From: JBFWNZ01 sp050250795
Lineage (GTDB): Bacteria > Pseudomonadota > Alphaproteobacteria > UBA8366
Length of the DNA: 7,308 nucleotides
Assembly (NCBI GenBank): GCA_050250795.1
Contig: JBFWNZ010000185.1
Coordinates: 1 to 7,308 of the forward strand
Reading direction: 5' to 3'
Made by a program: the position numbers and the translations under genes. The notes under the pieces are model-generated. The model was not told the origin of the DNA, did no database searches, and saw only the letters and a list, made by a program, of their open reading frames with translations. Shown in pieces: positions 1 to 6,017 of the stretch (positions are counted from its first letter, which is position 1; every line of letters starts with the position of its first letter).

Positions 1-1
1 C

Positions 2-1384
2 ACGATCAGCATCGAGAAGTCCGAGGAGCTGTCGGCGGAACTGAAGAAGCGCGGCATCGCGCATCAGGTTCTGAACGCCCGGCACCATGAGCAGGAAGCG
101 CACATCATCGCCGAGGCAGGCGTGCCTGGCGCGGTGACGATCGCGACCAACATGGCCGGCCGCGGCACCGACATCCAGTTGGGCGGCAACCTCGAAATGC
201 GGTTGCAGCGCGAGGTGGCCGAGGTCGCGGACCAGGGCGGTGGCGCGCAGCGTGCCGCGGCGATCAAGGTCGAGATCGATGCCAAGCGCGAGCAGGTTCT
301 GGCGTCGGGCGGGCTGTTCGTGCTGGGCACGGAGCGGCACGAATCCCGCCGCATCGACAACCAGCTGCGCGGCCGGTCGGGGCGTCAGGGCGATCCCGGC
401 GCCTCCAAGTTCTTCGTCAGCCTCGAAGACGACCTGATGCGCATCTTCGGGTCCGAGCGCATGGACGGGATGCTGACCCGGCTCGGTCTGGAAGAGGGCG
501 AGGCCATCGTCCATCCCTGGATCAACAAGGCGCTTGAGAAGGCGCAGCAGAAGGTCGAGGCGCGCAACTTCGAAATTCGCAAGCAGCTGCTGCGCTACGA
601 CGATGTGATGAACGACCAGCGCAAGGTCATCTACGAGCAGCGCAAGGAGCTGATGCGCGCCGAGGATGTGCACCAGACGGTGGTCGACATGCGCCACGAG
701 GTCATCGAGGACATGGTCGCGCGCTGCGTGCCCGAGAACGCGATGCCCGAGAACTGGGATCTCGATGCGCTGCACGAGGAATGCCTGCGCCTGCTCGCCA
801 TCGACCCGCCGGTCCGCGACTGGGCGAAGGAAGAGGGCATCGCCGACGCCGAGATCCGCGAGCGGCTGACCGAGGCCTCGGACCGCAAGATGGCCGAGAA
901 GGCCGCGAATTACGGCCGCGACCTGATGCGCTATGCGGAAAAGAGCCTGCTGCTGCAGATTCTCGACCAGACCTGGAAGGAGCACCTGCTTCAGCTCGAC
1001 CATCTGCGCCAGGGCATCGGCCTGCGCGCCTATGGCCAGCGCGACCCGCTGAACGAGTACAAGCGCGAGGCCTTTGAGCTGTTCGAGCAGATGCTGGACC
1101 GGGTGCGCGAGACCGTGACCAGCGTGCTCAGCCATGTCGAGATGCGCGTCGATGCGCCGCAGACGCCGTTGCAGCAGGCGCCGCAGGAAATGCACGAAAC
1201 CCGCGTCGATCCGGCCTTTGCGGATGCCGATGGGGAAGGTGGCGTGGCCACCGCCGCGCGGCCGCGGGCGACCCCGCGCGAGGCCGATCCGCGCGATCCG
1301 GCAAGCTGGGGCAAGGTTCAGCGCAACGCTGTCTGCCCCTGCGGCTCGGGCAAGAAGTACAAGCACTGCCACGGGCGCCTGTAA
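2..1384 (+). CDS. secA: Protein translocase ATPase SecA, C-terminal half (5' end outside window)
   Basis: SecA is the cytoplasmic ATPase that drives unfolded preproteins through the SecYEG channel. The reading frame is already open at base 2, so only the last 460 residues are present, about half of a usual 850-950 residue SecA. Seen in order in the fragment: the end of nucleotide-binding domain 2 with TNMAGRGTDI (residues 49-58) and GTERHESRRIDNQLRGRSGR (about 109-128), which carries the conserved helicase motif VI arginines; then the helical scaffold and wing region (for example QLLRYDDVMNDQR, and WKEHLLQLDHLRQGI); a variable proline- and alanine-rich linker; and a terminal zinc-binding SEC-C motif, CPCGSGKKYKHCH (445-457), with ligands C445, C447, C456 and H457. 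In other bacteria this tail binds SecB and phospholipids. The gene is convergent with accA, and its stop codon lies inside a hairpin. Identification is certain. Confidence 0.98.
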   Translation, partial: TISIEKSEELSAELKKRGIAHQVLNARHHEQEAHIIAEAGVPGAVTIATNMAGRGTDIQLGGNLEMRLQREVAEVADQGGGAQRAAAIKVEIDAKREQVLASGGLFVLGTERHESRRIDNQLRGRSGRQGDPGASKFFVSLEDDLMRIFGSERMDGMLTRLGLEEGEAIVHPWINKALEKAQQKVEARNFEIRKQLLRYDDVMNDQRKVIYEQRKELMRAEDVHQTVVDMRHEVIEDMVARCVPENAMPENWDLDALHEECLRLLAIDPPVRDWAKEEGIADAEIRERLTEASDRKMAEKAANYGRDLMRYAEKSLLLQILDQTWKEHLLQLDHLRQGIGLRAYGQRDPLNEYKREAFELFEQMLDRVRETVTSVLSHVEMRVDAPQTPLQQAPQEMHETRVDPAFADADGEGGVATAARPRATPREADPRDPASWGKVQRNAVCPCGSGKKYKHCHGRL

Positions 1385-1418
1385 GCGTCCGGACAGGCCC
1401 GTTTACAAATCCTGTTTA
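1373..1418 (+). terminator. Possible intrinsic terminator of secA overlapping its stop codon
   Basis: GCCTGT (1377-1382) pairs perfectly with ACAGGC (1393-1398) around a 10-nt loop. Two more G-C pairs (1373-1374 with 1399-1400) can form if two bases are bulged. The stem therefore begins in the last secA codons and includes the first base of the TAA stop. A short T-containing stretch (GTTTAC, 1401-1406) follows and is repeated at 1414. The U-tract is poor, so this would be a modest terminator. On the minus strand no T-run follows the hairpin, so it is less convincing as a terminator for accA. Confidence 0.4.
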
Positions 1419-1423
1419 CAAAT
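1401..1423. repeat. Tandem 10-bp direct repeat, GTTTACAAAT twice
   Basis: GTTTACAAAT occurs at 1401-1410 and again at 1414-1423, with three bases (CCT) between the copies, giving a 13-bp period. It sits in the 60-bp gap between the convergent ends of secA and accA and is conspicuously AT-rich in a GC-rich neighbourhood. The copies are in the same orientation and do not form a hairpin with each other. Function is unknown: it may help transcription termination in one or both directions or may be a small local duplication. Confidence 0.6.
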
Positions 1424-1444
1424 GATGACCGGGGTGCGGGAAGG

Positions 1445-2401
1445 TTAGGCCAGCCCCTGCCGGCCCATCTCCAGGAATTTTTCACGGCGCCGGGCGCGCA
1501 GTGTGCCGCCGTCGACGCCGCTCAGTTCCGACAGCGCGGTCTCGATAGCGTCGCCCACGCGCAGCACGGTGCGGCCCGGATCGCGATGGGCGCCGCCCAG
1601 CGGTTCGTCCACGACGCCGTCGATCAGCGACAGCCCGGAGAGGTCCTGCGCCGTCAGCTTGAGCGCCTCGGCGGCGGTCTTCGCCTCTTCCGCGCTGCGC
1701 CACAGGATCGACGCGCAGCCTTCGGGCGAGATCACCGAATAGACGCTGTGTTCCAGCATCAGCACCCGGTCGGCGGTGGCGATGGCGACCGCGCCGCCCG
1801 ATCCGCCCTCGCCGATGACGACGCTGACGAAAGGCACGCGGATCGTCAGGCAGGTCTCGATGCAGCGGGCGATGGCCTCGGCCTGGCCGCGCTCCTCGGC
1901 GCCGACGCCGGGATAGGCGCCCGCCGTGTCCACCAGCGTCACGACCGGCAGGCGGAACTGGTCGGCAAGCTGCATCAGCCGTCGCGCCTTGCGATAGCCC
2001 TCGGGGCGCGCCATGCCGAAATTATGCGCGACGCGGCTGGCGGTGTCTGCGCCCTTCTCCTGGCCGATGACGACGCAGGACCGGCCGCGGAACCGGCCGA
2101 TGCCGCCCAGGATGGCCTTGTCCTCGGCAAAGTTGCGGTCGCCGGCGAAGGGCGTGAAATCCTCGATCAGCCGCTCGACATAGTCGCGGAAATGCGGCCG
2201 GTCGGGGTGCCGGGCCACCTGCACCTTCTGCCAGGCGCTGAGCCGCGCATAGGTCTGGCGCAGCAGCTTGTCCGCCTTTGCCTGGAGCTTGGCGACCTCT
2301 TCCGCGATGTTGAGGTCGCCCGTGTCCGAGAGATGGCGCAGTTCGGCGATCTTGCCTTCCAGCTCGGCGATCGGCTGCTCGAAGTCGAGAAAGTTCCTCA
2401 T
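1445..2401 (-). CDS. accA: Acetyl-CoA carboxylase carboxyltransferase subunit alpha
   Basis: AccA pairs with AccD to form the carboxyltransferase that moves CO2 from carboxybiotin on AccB to acetyl-CoA, making malonyl-CoA, the committed step of fatty acid synthesis in the cytoplasm. The 318 residues match the family length (E. coli about 319). The start at 2401 gives the typical N-terminus MRNFLDFEQPIAELEGKI. The frame stays open a further 88 codons upstream, but that stretch reads through xerD in another frame. Visible motifs: QEKG (114-117), MARPEGYRKA (130-139), DTAGAYPG (158-165), GEGGSGGA (198-204, oxyanion-type glycine loop) and SPEGCASILW (225-234). A GAGG Shine-Dalgarno-like stretch lies just before the ATG and could be partly hidden in a small CCC-TGA-GGG hairpin. 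The gene lies 73 bp after xerD on the same strand and probably shares its transcript, though a promoter of its own in the gap cannot be excluded. Confidence 0.97.
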   Translation of the reverse strand: MRNFLDFEQPIAELEGKIAELRHLSDTGDLNIAEEVAKLQAKADKLLRQTYARLSAWQKVQVARHPDRPHFRDYVERLIEDFTPFAGDRNFAEDKAILGGIGRFRGRSCVVIGQEKGADTASRVAHNFGMARPEGYRKARRLMQLADQFRLPVVTLVDTAGAYPGVGAEERGQAEAIARCIETCLTIRVPFVSVVIGEGGSGGAVAIATADRVLMLEHSVYSVISPEGCASILWRSAEEAKTAAEALKLTAQDLSGLSLIDGVVDEPLGGAHRDPGRTVLRVGDAIETALSELSGVDGGTLRARRREKFLEMGRQGLA

Positions 2402-2474
2402 GGCCCTCAGGGTCCGGAGAAAGGCGGCCTTCCTACCAGATGACGCCGCGCGCCGCCACCCCCGGCGGTCGGAA

Positions 2475-3449
2475 TCATCGGCGGTCCTTTCGCCCGGGCT
2501 GCGCCAGCGGGTGATGCTGCGCGACCAGGCTGCGCAGCCGGTCGTCCAGGACATGGGTGTAGATCTGGGTGGTGGAGATGTCCGCGTGGCCCAGCATCTG
2601 CTGCACGCTGCGCAAATCGGCGCCATGCGCCAGAAGGTGGCTGGCAAAGGCATGGCGCAGCACATGCGGGCTCACCTTGTGCCGCGGGATGCCTGCCGCG
2701 ACGGCGAGGTCCTTGAGGATCTGGCCGAAACGCTGGCGGGTCAGATGCTCGCGTCCGTCGCGCGACGGGAACAGCCAGGCCGAGGTCGCGCCTTCGGCCA
2801 GAAACATGTGCCGGACCGCCTTGTAGGCGGCCATCGCTTCGCGGGCCGGATCGCTCAGCGGGACCAGCCGCTCGCGCCCGCCCTTGCCGCGCACGACCAG
2901 GATATCGCGGTCGCGTGCCATGGCGGCCAGAGGCAGGCTCACCAGCTCGGACACCCGCAGCCCGGCGGCGTAGAGCAGCTCCAGCATTGCCAATGTCCGG
3001 ATGCCCTCCGGCCCTTCCTGCATGCGTGCGGCGGCGATCAGCCGGTCCACCTCTTCCTCGGTCAGGATTTTCGGCAGCGGCCGTCCGCGGCGCGGCGCGT
3101 CGATCGTGGCGCTGGGGTCGTCCGGCCGCAGCCCCTCGCCATAGAGGAATTTGTGGAACTGCCGAAGCGCCGACAGCCGCCGTGCCGCCGTGGTCGCTGC
3201 CATGCCGCGGCGGTGCTGCTGCGCCAGATAGTCGCGCAGATCGTCGGCCGTCGCGGTCAGCGCGTCCCGGCCGCGCCCCCGCAGATGGGCCAGGAAGCCT
3301 TCGATATCGCGCGCATAGGCCGCACGGGTGTTTTCGGCGGCCCCACGCTCGGCCGCCAGCATCTCAAGGAAGGATTCGAGCGCGCGGTCGATGCCGCTAC
3401 AGCCCGGCGGCGAGCGCCGCCTCCAGTGCCAGCGCGCGGGCATCGGCAT
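2475..3449 (-). CDS. xerD: Site-specific tyrosine recombinase XerD
   Basis: XerD works with XerC at the dif site, activated by FtsK, to resolve chromosome dimers before cell division. The 324 residues contain an N-terminal SAM-like core-binding domain (about 20-105: ESFLEMLAAERGAAENTRAAY, arm and helix-rich region) and a C-terminal catalytic domain. The full catalytic set is present: R165 in AAGLRVSEL, K189 in RGKGG, H262 and R265 in HVLRH, H288 in LGHADI, and nucleophile Y297 in IYTHV. The sequence ends LVAQHHPLA plus a short basic tail, as usual. The assignment to XerD over XerC rests on overall resemblance and the accA/aroK neighbourhood, and is fairly secure. Start choice: ATG at 3449 or 3443 are the only in-frame starts before M30; later starts would cut the domain. 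Either overlaps the end of the upstream gene by about 50 bp, and neither has a good Shine-Dalgarno sequence, which suggests translational coupling. Confidence 0.93.
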   Translation of the reverse strand: MPMPARWHWRRRSPPGCSGIDRALESFLEMLAAERGAAENTRAAYARDIEGFLAHLRGRGRDALTATADDLRDYLAQQHRRGMAATTAARRLSALRQFHKFLYGEGLRPDDPSATIDAPRRGRPLPKILTEEEVDRLIAAARMQEGPEGIRTLAMLELLYAAGLRVSELVSLPLAAMARDRDILVVRGKGGRERLVPLSDPAREAMAAYKAVRHMFLAEGATSAWLFPSRDGREHLTRQRFGQILKDLAVAAGIPRHKVSPHVLRHAFASHLLAHGADLRSVQQMLGHADISTTQIYTHVLDDRLRSLVAQHHPLAQPGRKDRR

Positions 3450-5124
3450 CCAGACCGACCACGCGCAGCGCCGTCAGGACATCCTGCATCGTCTCGACCG
3501 AGGCCTTGGCCGGTCCTCCCGGACCCAGCGCCAGCAGGGCCAGCAGCACGGCCTCGCCGCGTCGCCGGTCCAGGGTCGCGGCGGTCAGCGCGCGCCGGAT
3601 CGCGACGTTCGAGGCGCCGCCGGTTGCCCCGCTCTGTCCCAGCAACGCGCGCCAGCGCTCTGCGGGCACGACTTCGCCGACGCCGTCGAGAAGGGTATAG
3701 CCGACCGCGATCCGCTGCGCCGCCGTGCCGGCCGGTGCCTTCGCGGCCTCGGCGCGGGCTCGGATCGCCGCTTCCCAGCGATCCATGGCCGCCGTGCCTC
3801 CGGCGGTCGCGGGCGGCGGGTCGGCCAGCATCGCCAGCAGCCAGAGCGCGTTCGCGGCCTGCTCGGCCGCAGGCTCCTGGGCCGAGGCGAACTGCAGCTG
3901 CTTCAGCCAGTTGCGGGCGGGCACCGGGCGCCGCTGCGTATAGAGCGCGCGCGCGGCGTCCTCGGCGAAGAATGCGAGGGTCGCAGCGGGCGGCGTGCCG
4001 TCCAGAACGGGCTGGAAGGTCGCGACCACCGGCAGATAGACGCCGTCCTCCAGCGCCTTGCGGAAGGTCTTGCGCAGCATCGCGGCGCGGATCGCCGGAT
4101 CGGTCTGGACGGTCGCGGCCTGATAGAGGATCGCGCGGCCGCGGGCACCGTCGGGCGCGGCCTCGGCGGTCGCTGCGGCGTCCAGTGCCGCTGCGGGCAC
4201 CTCCAGGGCGGCATAGATTTCAGACAGGCGTTGCGGCGTCACCGATCCCATGACGGCCCCTGCCTCTGCCGCAGCCAGCCGCATTTCCGGCGTCACGCTG
4301 GGGCTGTCCGCAAGAGCGGCCATGACGGCGGGCGAACTGCTTTTCGCGGCGTCTGCCGGCACCGCGATCTTGCCGTGGCGCAGCAGGGCCAGTTGCAGCA
4401 GCGACGGATCGGGCAGGCTGTCCAGCTTCGCCTTGCTGCGGCCGGCGATACGGTCGAGCAGGGCCAGCACGCCCTGGTCGGCGGGATCGCTGCTCTCCGC
4501 CAGCATCGCGGTGCTCAGCATGGCCGCATCCTTCTGGCCGCCCACCGTCTGGCAGGCGGCAAGCAGGCGCTGCCAGTAGGGCTGCGTGCGGCGCTGCAGA
4601 TCGTCGCCGATCGCGGCGCAGGCGCCGGGCAGGTCGTTGACGAGCAGCGCCAATTCCGCCTCGACGCGCTGGATCGTCGGATCGGTCGTGCGCTTCGGCG
4701 CAAGGGCGATAAGGTCGTGTGCCGCACGGAAGTCGCCCAGGGCATAGAGGCGTTCGATCCGCTTTGCGATCAGGTCGGGCTGGCCGGGTGCGGCGTTTCC
4801 TGCGCCGTCGGTCGGGAGCGTCGCCGCCGTCAGCAGCAGCCGGCGGGCAAGGCCGCGCATGGCGGGGGATGCCATCGGCGCCGGCAGGTCCGGAACCAGC
4901 TGTTCGATCAGGGCACGCGGCGTGCCCTTCCACATATCGGCGCCCAGCCCGCCCTCGGCATCGTTCAGGGTGCCCGTGCCGGACGGATCGTAGGCAAGCG
5001 GCTGGATCCGGATGCCCTCGCGGTCGACGGCCAGCGTCGGCGTTTGGGCCTGGACTCCGGCCGCGCCTGCCAGCAGCGCGACGAGAAGGGCGATTGCCGC
5101 CGTTTCAGCGCGCGAAGCGGCCAT
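3397..5124 (-). CDS. Uncharacterised exported alanine-rich helical-repeat protein
   Basis: I do not recognise a named family. The 575-residue product starts with a clear signal peptide: R5, a hydrophobic core from about residue 9 to 23, and an AXA-type cleavage site (VQA, 24-26, then Q27). No lipobox cysteine is visible, so export to the periplasm is expected. The mature part is almost wholly predicted helical and alanine- and leucine-rich, with successive helix pairs such as the stretch around 122-145 (ERLYALGDFRAAHDLI) and 153-210, resembling TPR/Sel1-like solenoids without a clean repeat consensus. PYWQRLLAACQ (182-191) and the terminal ALRVVGLDADARALALEAAL (552-571) look like conserved blocks. 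No enzyme motif was found. The start at 5124 has a strong Shine-Dalgarno sequence, and its first 20 bases overlap the end of the small membrane protein gene; its end overlaps xerD. From memory, similar proteins sit next to xerD or aroK in other alphaproteobacteria, but I cannot verify this here. Confidence 0.85.
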   Translation of the reverse strand: MAASRAETAAIALLVALLAGAAGVQAQTPTLAVDREGIRIQPLAYDPSGTGTLNDAEGGLGADMWKGTPRALIEQLVPDLPAPMASPAMRGLARRLLLTAATLPTDGAGNAAPGQPDLIAKRIERLYALGDFRAAHDLIALAPKRTTDPTIQRVEAELALLVNDLPGACAAIGDDLQRRTQPYWQRLLAACQTVGGQKDAAMLSTAMLAESSDPADQGVLALLDRIAGRSKAKLDSLPDPSLLQLALLRHGKIAVPADAAKSSSPAVMAALADSPSVTPEMRLAAAEAGAVMGSVTPQRLSEIYAALEVPAAALDAAATAEAAPDGARGRAILYQAATVQTDPAIRAAMLRKTFRKALEDGVYLPVVATFQPVLDGTPPAATLAFFAEDAARALYTQRRPVPARNWLKQLQFASAQEPAAEQAANALWLLAMLADPPPATAGGTAAMDRWEAAIRARAEAAKAPAGTAAQRIAVGYTLLDGVGEVVPAERWRALLGQSGATGGASNVAIRRALTAATLDRRRGEAVLLALLALGPGGPAKASVETMQDVLTALRVVGLDADARALALEAALAAGL

Positions 5125-5257
5125 TGTCGATAACCTTCTCCACCTGATGGGACGGTGCCGGAATGTCCCAGGTGGTCAGGAAGATCGCACCGCCGACGAC
5201 GATCAGGATAATCGTGAACAGCGCGATCTTGGTCAGCAGGCTCATGCGGTTCAGCAT
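5105..5257 (-). CDS. Small single-pass inner-membrane protein, 50 residues
   Basis: An ATG at 5257 opens a 50-codon frame ending in TGA at 5105-5107. The product begins MLNRMSLLTK, has one hydrophobic segment (about residues 11-29, IALFTIILIVVGGAIFLTT), then a polar tail with WDIPAPSHQVEK and ending NGRFAR. Basic residues R4 and K10 before the membrane segment predict the N-terminus inside and a tail of about 20 residues in the periplasm. A second in-frame ATG (M5, at 5245) is an alternative start. A GAGGA stretch lies 14 bases before the first ATG, longer than ideal. It overlaps the exported-protein gene by 20 bp and is the first gene of the minus-strand operon. It is not a signal peptide of a longer gene, because the frame closes. 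The function is unknown. The membrane topology and tight overlap suggest it works with the exported protein at the inner membrane. The WDIPAP-type tail seems familiar to me from small alphaproteobacterial proteins, but this is unverified. Confidence 0.75.
   Translation of the reverse strand: MLNRMSLLTKIALFTIILIVVGGAIFLTTWDIPAPSHQVEKVIDNGRFAR
5134..5141 (-). promoter_or_regulatory. Strong ribosome binding site for the 575-residue exported protein
   Basis: Read on the minus strand, GGAGAAGG ends 9 bases before the ATG at 5124. It lies inside the coding sequence of the upstream 50-residue protein, so translation of that small gene would pass over this site. It fixes the start of the exported protein at 5124 and supports coupled translation of the two genes. 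Confidence 0.75.
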
Positions 5258-5307
5258 GTCGGTCTGTCGAATCCTCAGCTATGCGGGCGGTCGGTCTCGG
5301 CGCTCCC

Positions 5308-5339
5308 CCGGAACGGCCGCGTTCTCCGGCCGAAGCCGG
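5308..5339. other. Two overlapping GC-rich hairpins in the leader of the minus-strand operon
   Basis: CCGGAACG (5308-5315) can pair with 5320-5329 around the loop GCCG: five perfect pairs, GAACG with CGTTC, then three more past a two-base bulge. A second stem, CCGGC (5326-5330) with GCCGG (5335-5339) and a CGAA loop, shares bases 5326-5329 with the first, so the two are mutually exclusive. No T-run follows on either strand, so neither is an intrinsic terminator. If the candidate promoter at 5350-5377 is real, they lie in the 5' leader RNA. Confidence 0.35.
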
Positions 5340-5349
5340 TAGCGACAGC

Positions 5350-5377
5350 GCTTTACGCTATGGGGCGAGTATGGCAA
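5350..5377 (-). promoter_or_regulatory. Candidate sigma-70-type promoter for the minus-strand operon
   Basis: On the minus strand TTGCCA (5377-5372) matches the TTGACA -35 consensus at five of six bases. It is followed after 16 bases by TAAAGC (5355-5350), a weak -10 match. It points towards the small membrane protein gene and would leave a leader of roughly 85-90 nt that includes the GC-rich hairpins. The -35 call is fair and the -10 call is poor, as is common in GC-rich alphaproteobacteria. Confidence 0.3.
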
Positions 5378-5391
5378 TTCTGCGGCAGAAT
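5377..5391. promoter_or_regulatory. Perfect 15-bp palindrome, possible operator
   Basis: ATTCTGC (5377-5383), one central G, then GCAGAAT (5385-5391) form a perfect inverted repeat with 7-base arms. The one-base spacer is too short for an RNA hairpin loop, so a homodimeric DNA-binding protein site is the more natural reading. It abuts the candidate minus-strand -35 box and lies 60 bp upstream of the aroK start, well placed to affect either direction. I cannot assign it to a known regulator. It does not look like the direct-repeat LexA box (GTTC-N7-GTTC) of alphaproteobacteria. Confidence 0.45.
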
Positions 5392-5450
5392 AGAGAGTGG
5401 CCAGAGACCTTGCAACGCCGGGGCCGGCCGTATGCCAGGGATGCCGGCCG

Positions 5451-6017
5451 ATGACCGAACCCCCCGAACTGATTCTGCCGAAGACCCTCGTCCTGGTCGG
5501 GATGATGGGGGCCGGCAAGACCGCGATCGGCCGCCGGGTGGCGGCCCGCCTCGGTCTGACGTTCCGCGATGCCGACCACGAGATCGAGGCGGCGGCCGGC
5601 TGCGACATCCCGGAAATCTTCCGCCGGCACGGCGAGGCGGCCTTCCGCGAGGGCGAGCGGCGGGTGATCGCACGCATGCTGGATTTGCCGGTGCATGTTC
5701 TGGCAACCGGGGGTGGCGCCTTCGTCGATCCCGAGACGCGGGCGCTGATTCGCGGACAGGCCATTTCCGTCTGGCTGCGGGCGGATTTCGCCACCTTGTG
5801 GAGCCGGGTCCAGCGGCGCGACAACCGTCCGCTGCTCAAGACCGAGAATCCGCAGGAGACGTTGCGCCGCCTGATCGATCAGCGCTACCCCATATATGCG
5901 GAGGCGGATATCACGGTGGACAGCTATGCCCAGCCGCGCGACGAGACGGCGCGGCGGGTGATCGAGGCGGTGGCGGACTACATCGCTTCGGAGAAGGAAG
6001 GGCGGACCGGCTCATGA
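5451..6017 (+). CDS. aroK: Shikimate kinase
   Basis: AroK phosphorylates shikimate with ATP to shikimate 3-phosphate, the fifth step of the shikimate pathway to chorismate and aromatic amino acids, in the cytoplasm. The 188-residue product is close to the family norm (about 170-200). Visible motifs: Walker A GMMGAGKT (17-24), shikimate-binding D42 in DADHEIE, R66 in FREGE, the GGG loop (87-89 in ATGGGAF), lid arginine R126 in NRPLL, and R145 in QRYPIYAE. ATG at 5451 is preferred, with AGGG 10 bases upstream; a GTG at 5397 would add 18 residues (MARDLATPGP...) that do not resemble the family. It is the first gene of the operon, and its TGA overlaps the aroB ATG in the four bases 6014-6017. Confidence 0.96.
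   Translation: MTEPPELILPKTLVLVGMMGAGKTAIGRRVAARLGLTFRDADHEIEAAAGCDIPEIFRRHGEAAFREGERRVIARMLDLPVHVLATGGGAFVDPETRALIRGQAISVWLRADFATLWSRVQRRDNRPLLKTENPQETLRRLIDQRYPIYAEADITVDSYAQPRDETARRVIEAVADYIASEKEGRTGS

Larger units (their letters stand above)
5258..5450. other. Divergent intergenic region between the aroK operon and the minus-strand operon
   Basis: These 193 bp separate two divergently transcribed operons and must hold or adjoin the promoters for both. No credible coding frame is seen. The half nearest the minus-strand genes (about 5281-5340) is very GC-rich with two overlapping hairpins; the middle (about 5350-5395) is relatively AT-rich and carries a palindrome and the best promoter-like hexamers. 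I could not identify a convincing plus-strand promoter for aroK: CAGAAT at 5386-5391 is a passable -10, but no TTG-type -35 stands at the right distance. Confidence 0.8.

Noticed and set aside
2402..2474. CCGCC/GGCGG hairpin in the xerD-accA gap as a terminator
   Set aside because: The stem is only five pairs and no T-run follows on the minus strand; it does not show that the two genes are separate units.
2402..2665. 88-codon N-terminal extension of accA
   Set aside because: It reads through the 3' end of xerD in another frame; the canonical AccA N-terminus starts at 2401.
2475..3449. The tyrosine recombinase as an integrase of a mobile element
   Set aside because: Length, full XerD-like sequence and operonic position with accA indicate the housekeeping recombinase; no attachment repeats, tRNA or phage genes are nearby.
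2268..4253. Long plus-strand open frame of 661 codons opposite accA, xerD and the exported protein gene
   Set aside because: It is antisense to well-supported genes, arginine-, proline- and alanine-rich with no recognisable domain, and typical of the long spurious frames that high GC content creates.
3328..5133. Plus-strand open frame of 601 codons
   Set aside because: It runs antisense to the exported protein gene, which has a signal peptide and a strong ribosome binding site; the plus-strand product is low-complexity and R/G/Q-rich with no motif.
5397..5450. GTG start adding 18 residues to AroK
   Set aside because: The added residues do not look like shikimate kinase and no clear ribosome binding site precedes the GTG; the ATG at 5451 has AGGG at a workable distance.
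5012..6013. In-frame upstream extension of aroB, giving a 706-codon frame
   Set aside because: It crosses the divergent promoter region and then runs out of frame through aroK; the AroB family N-terminus matches the ATG at 6014, which has the stop/start overlap.
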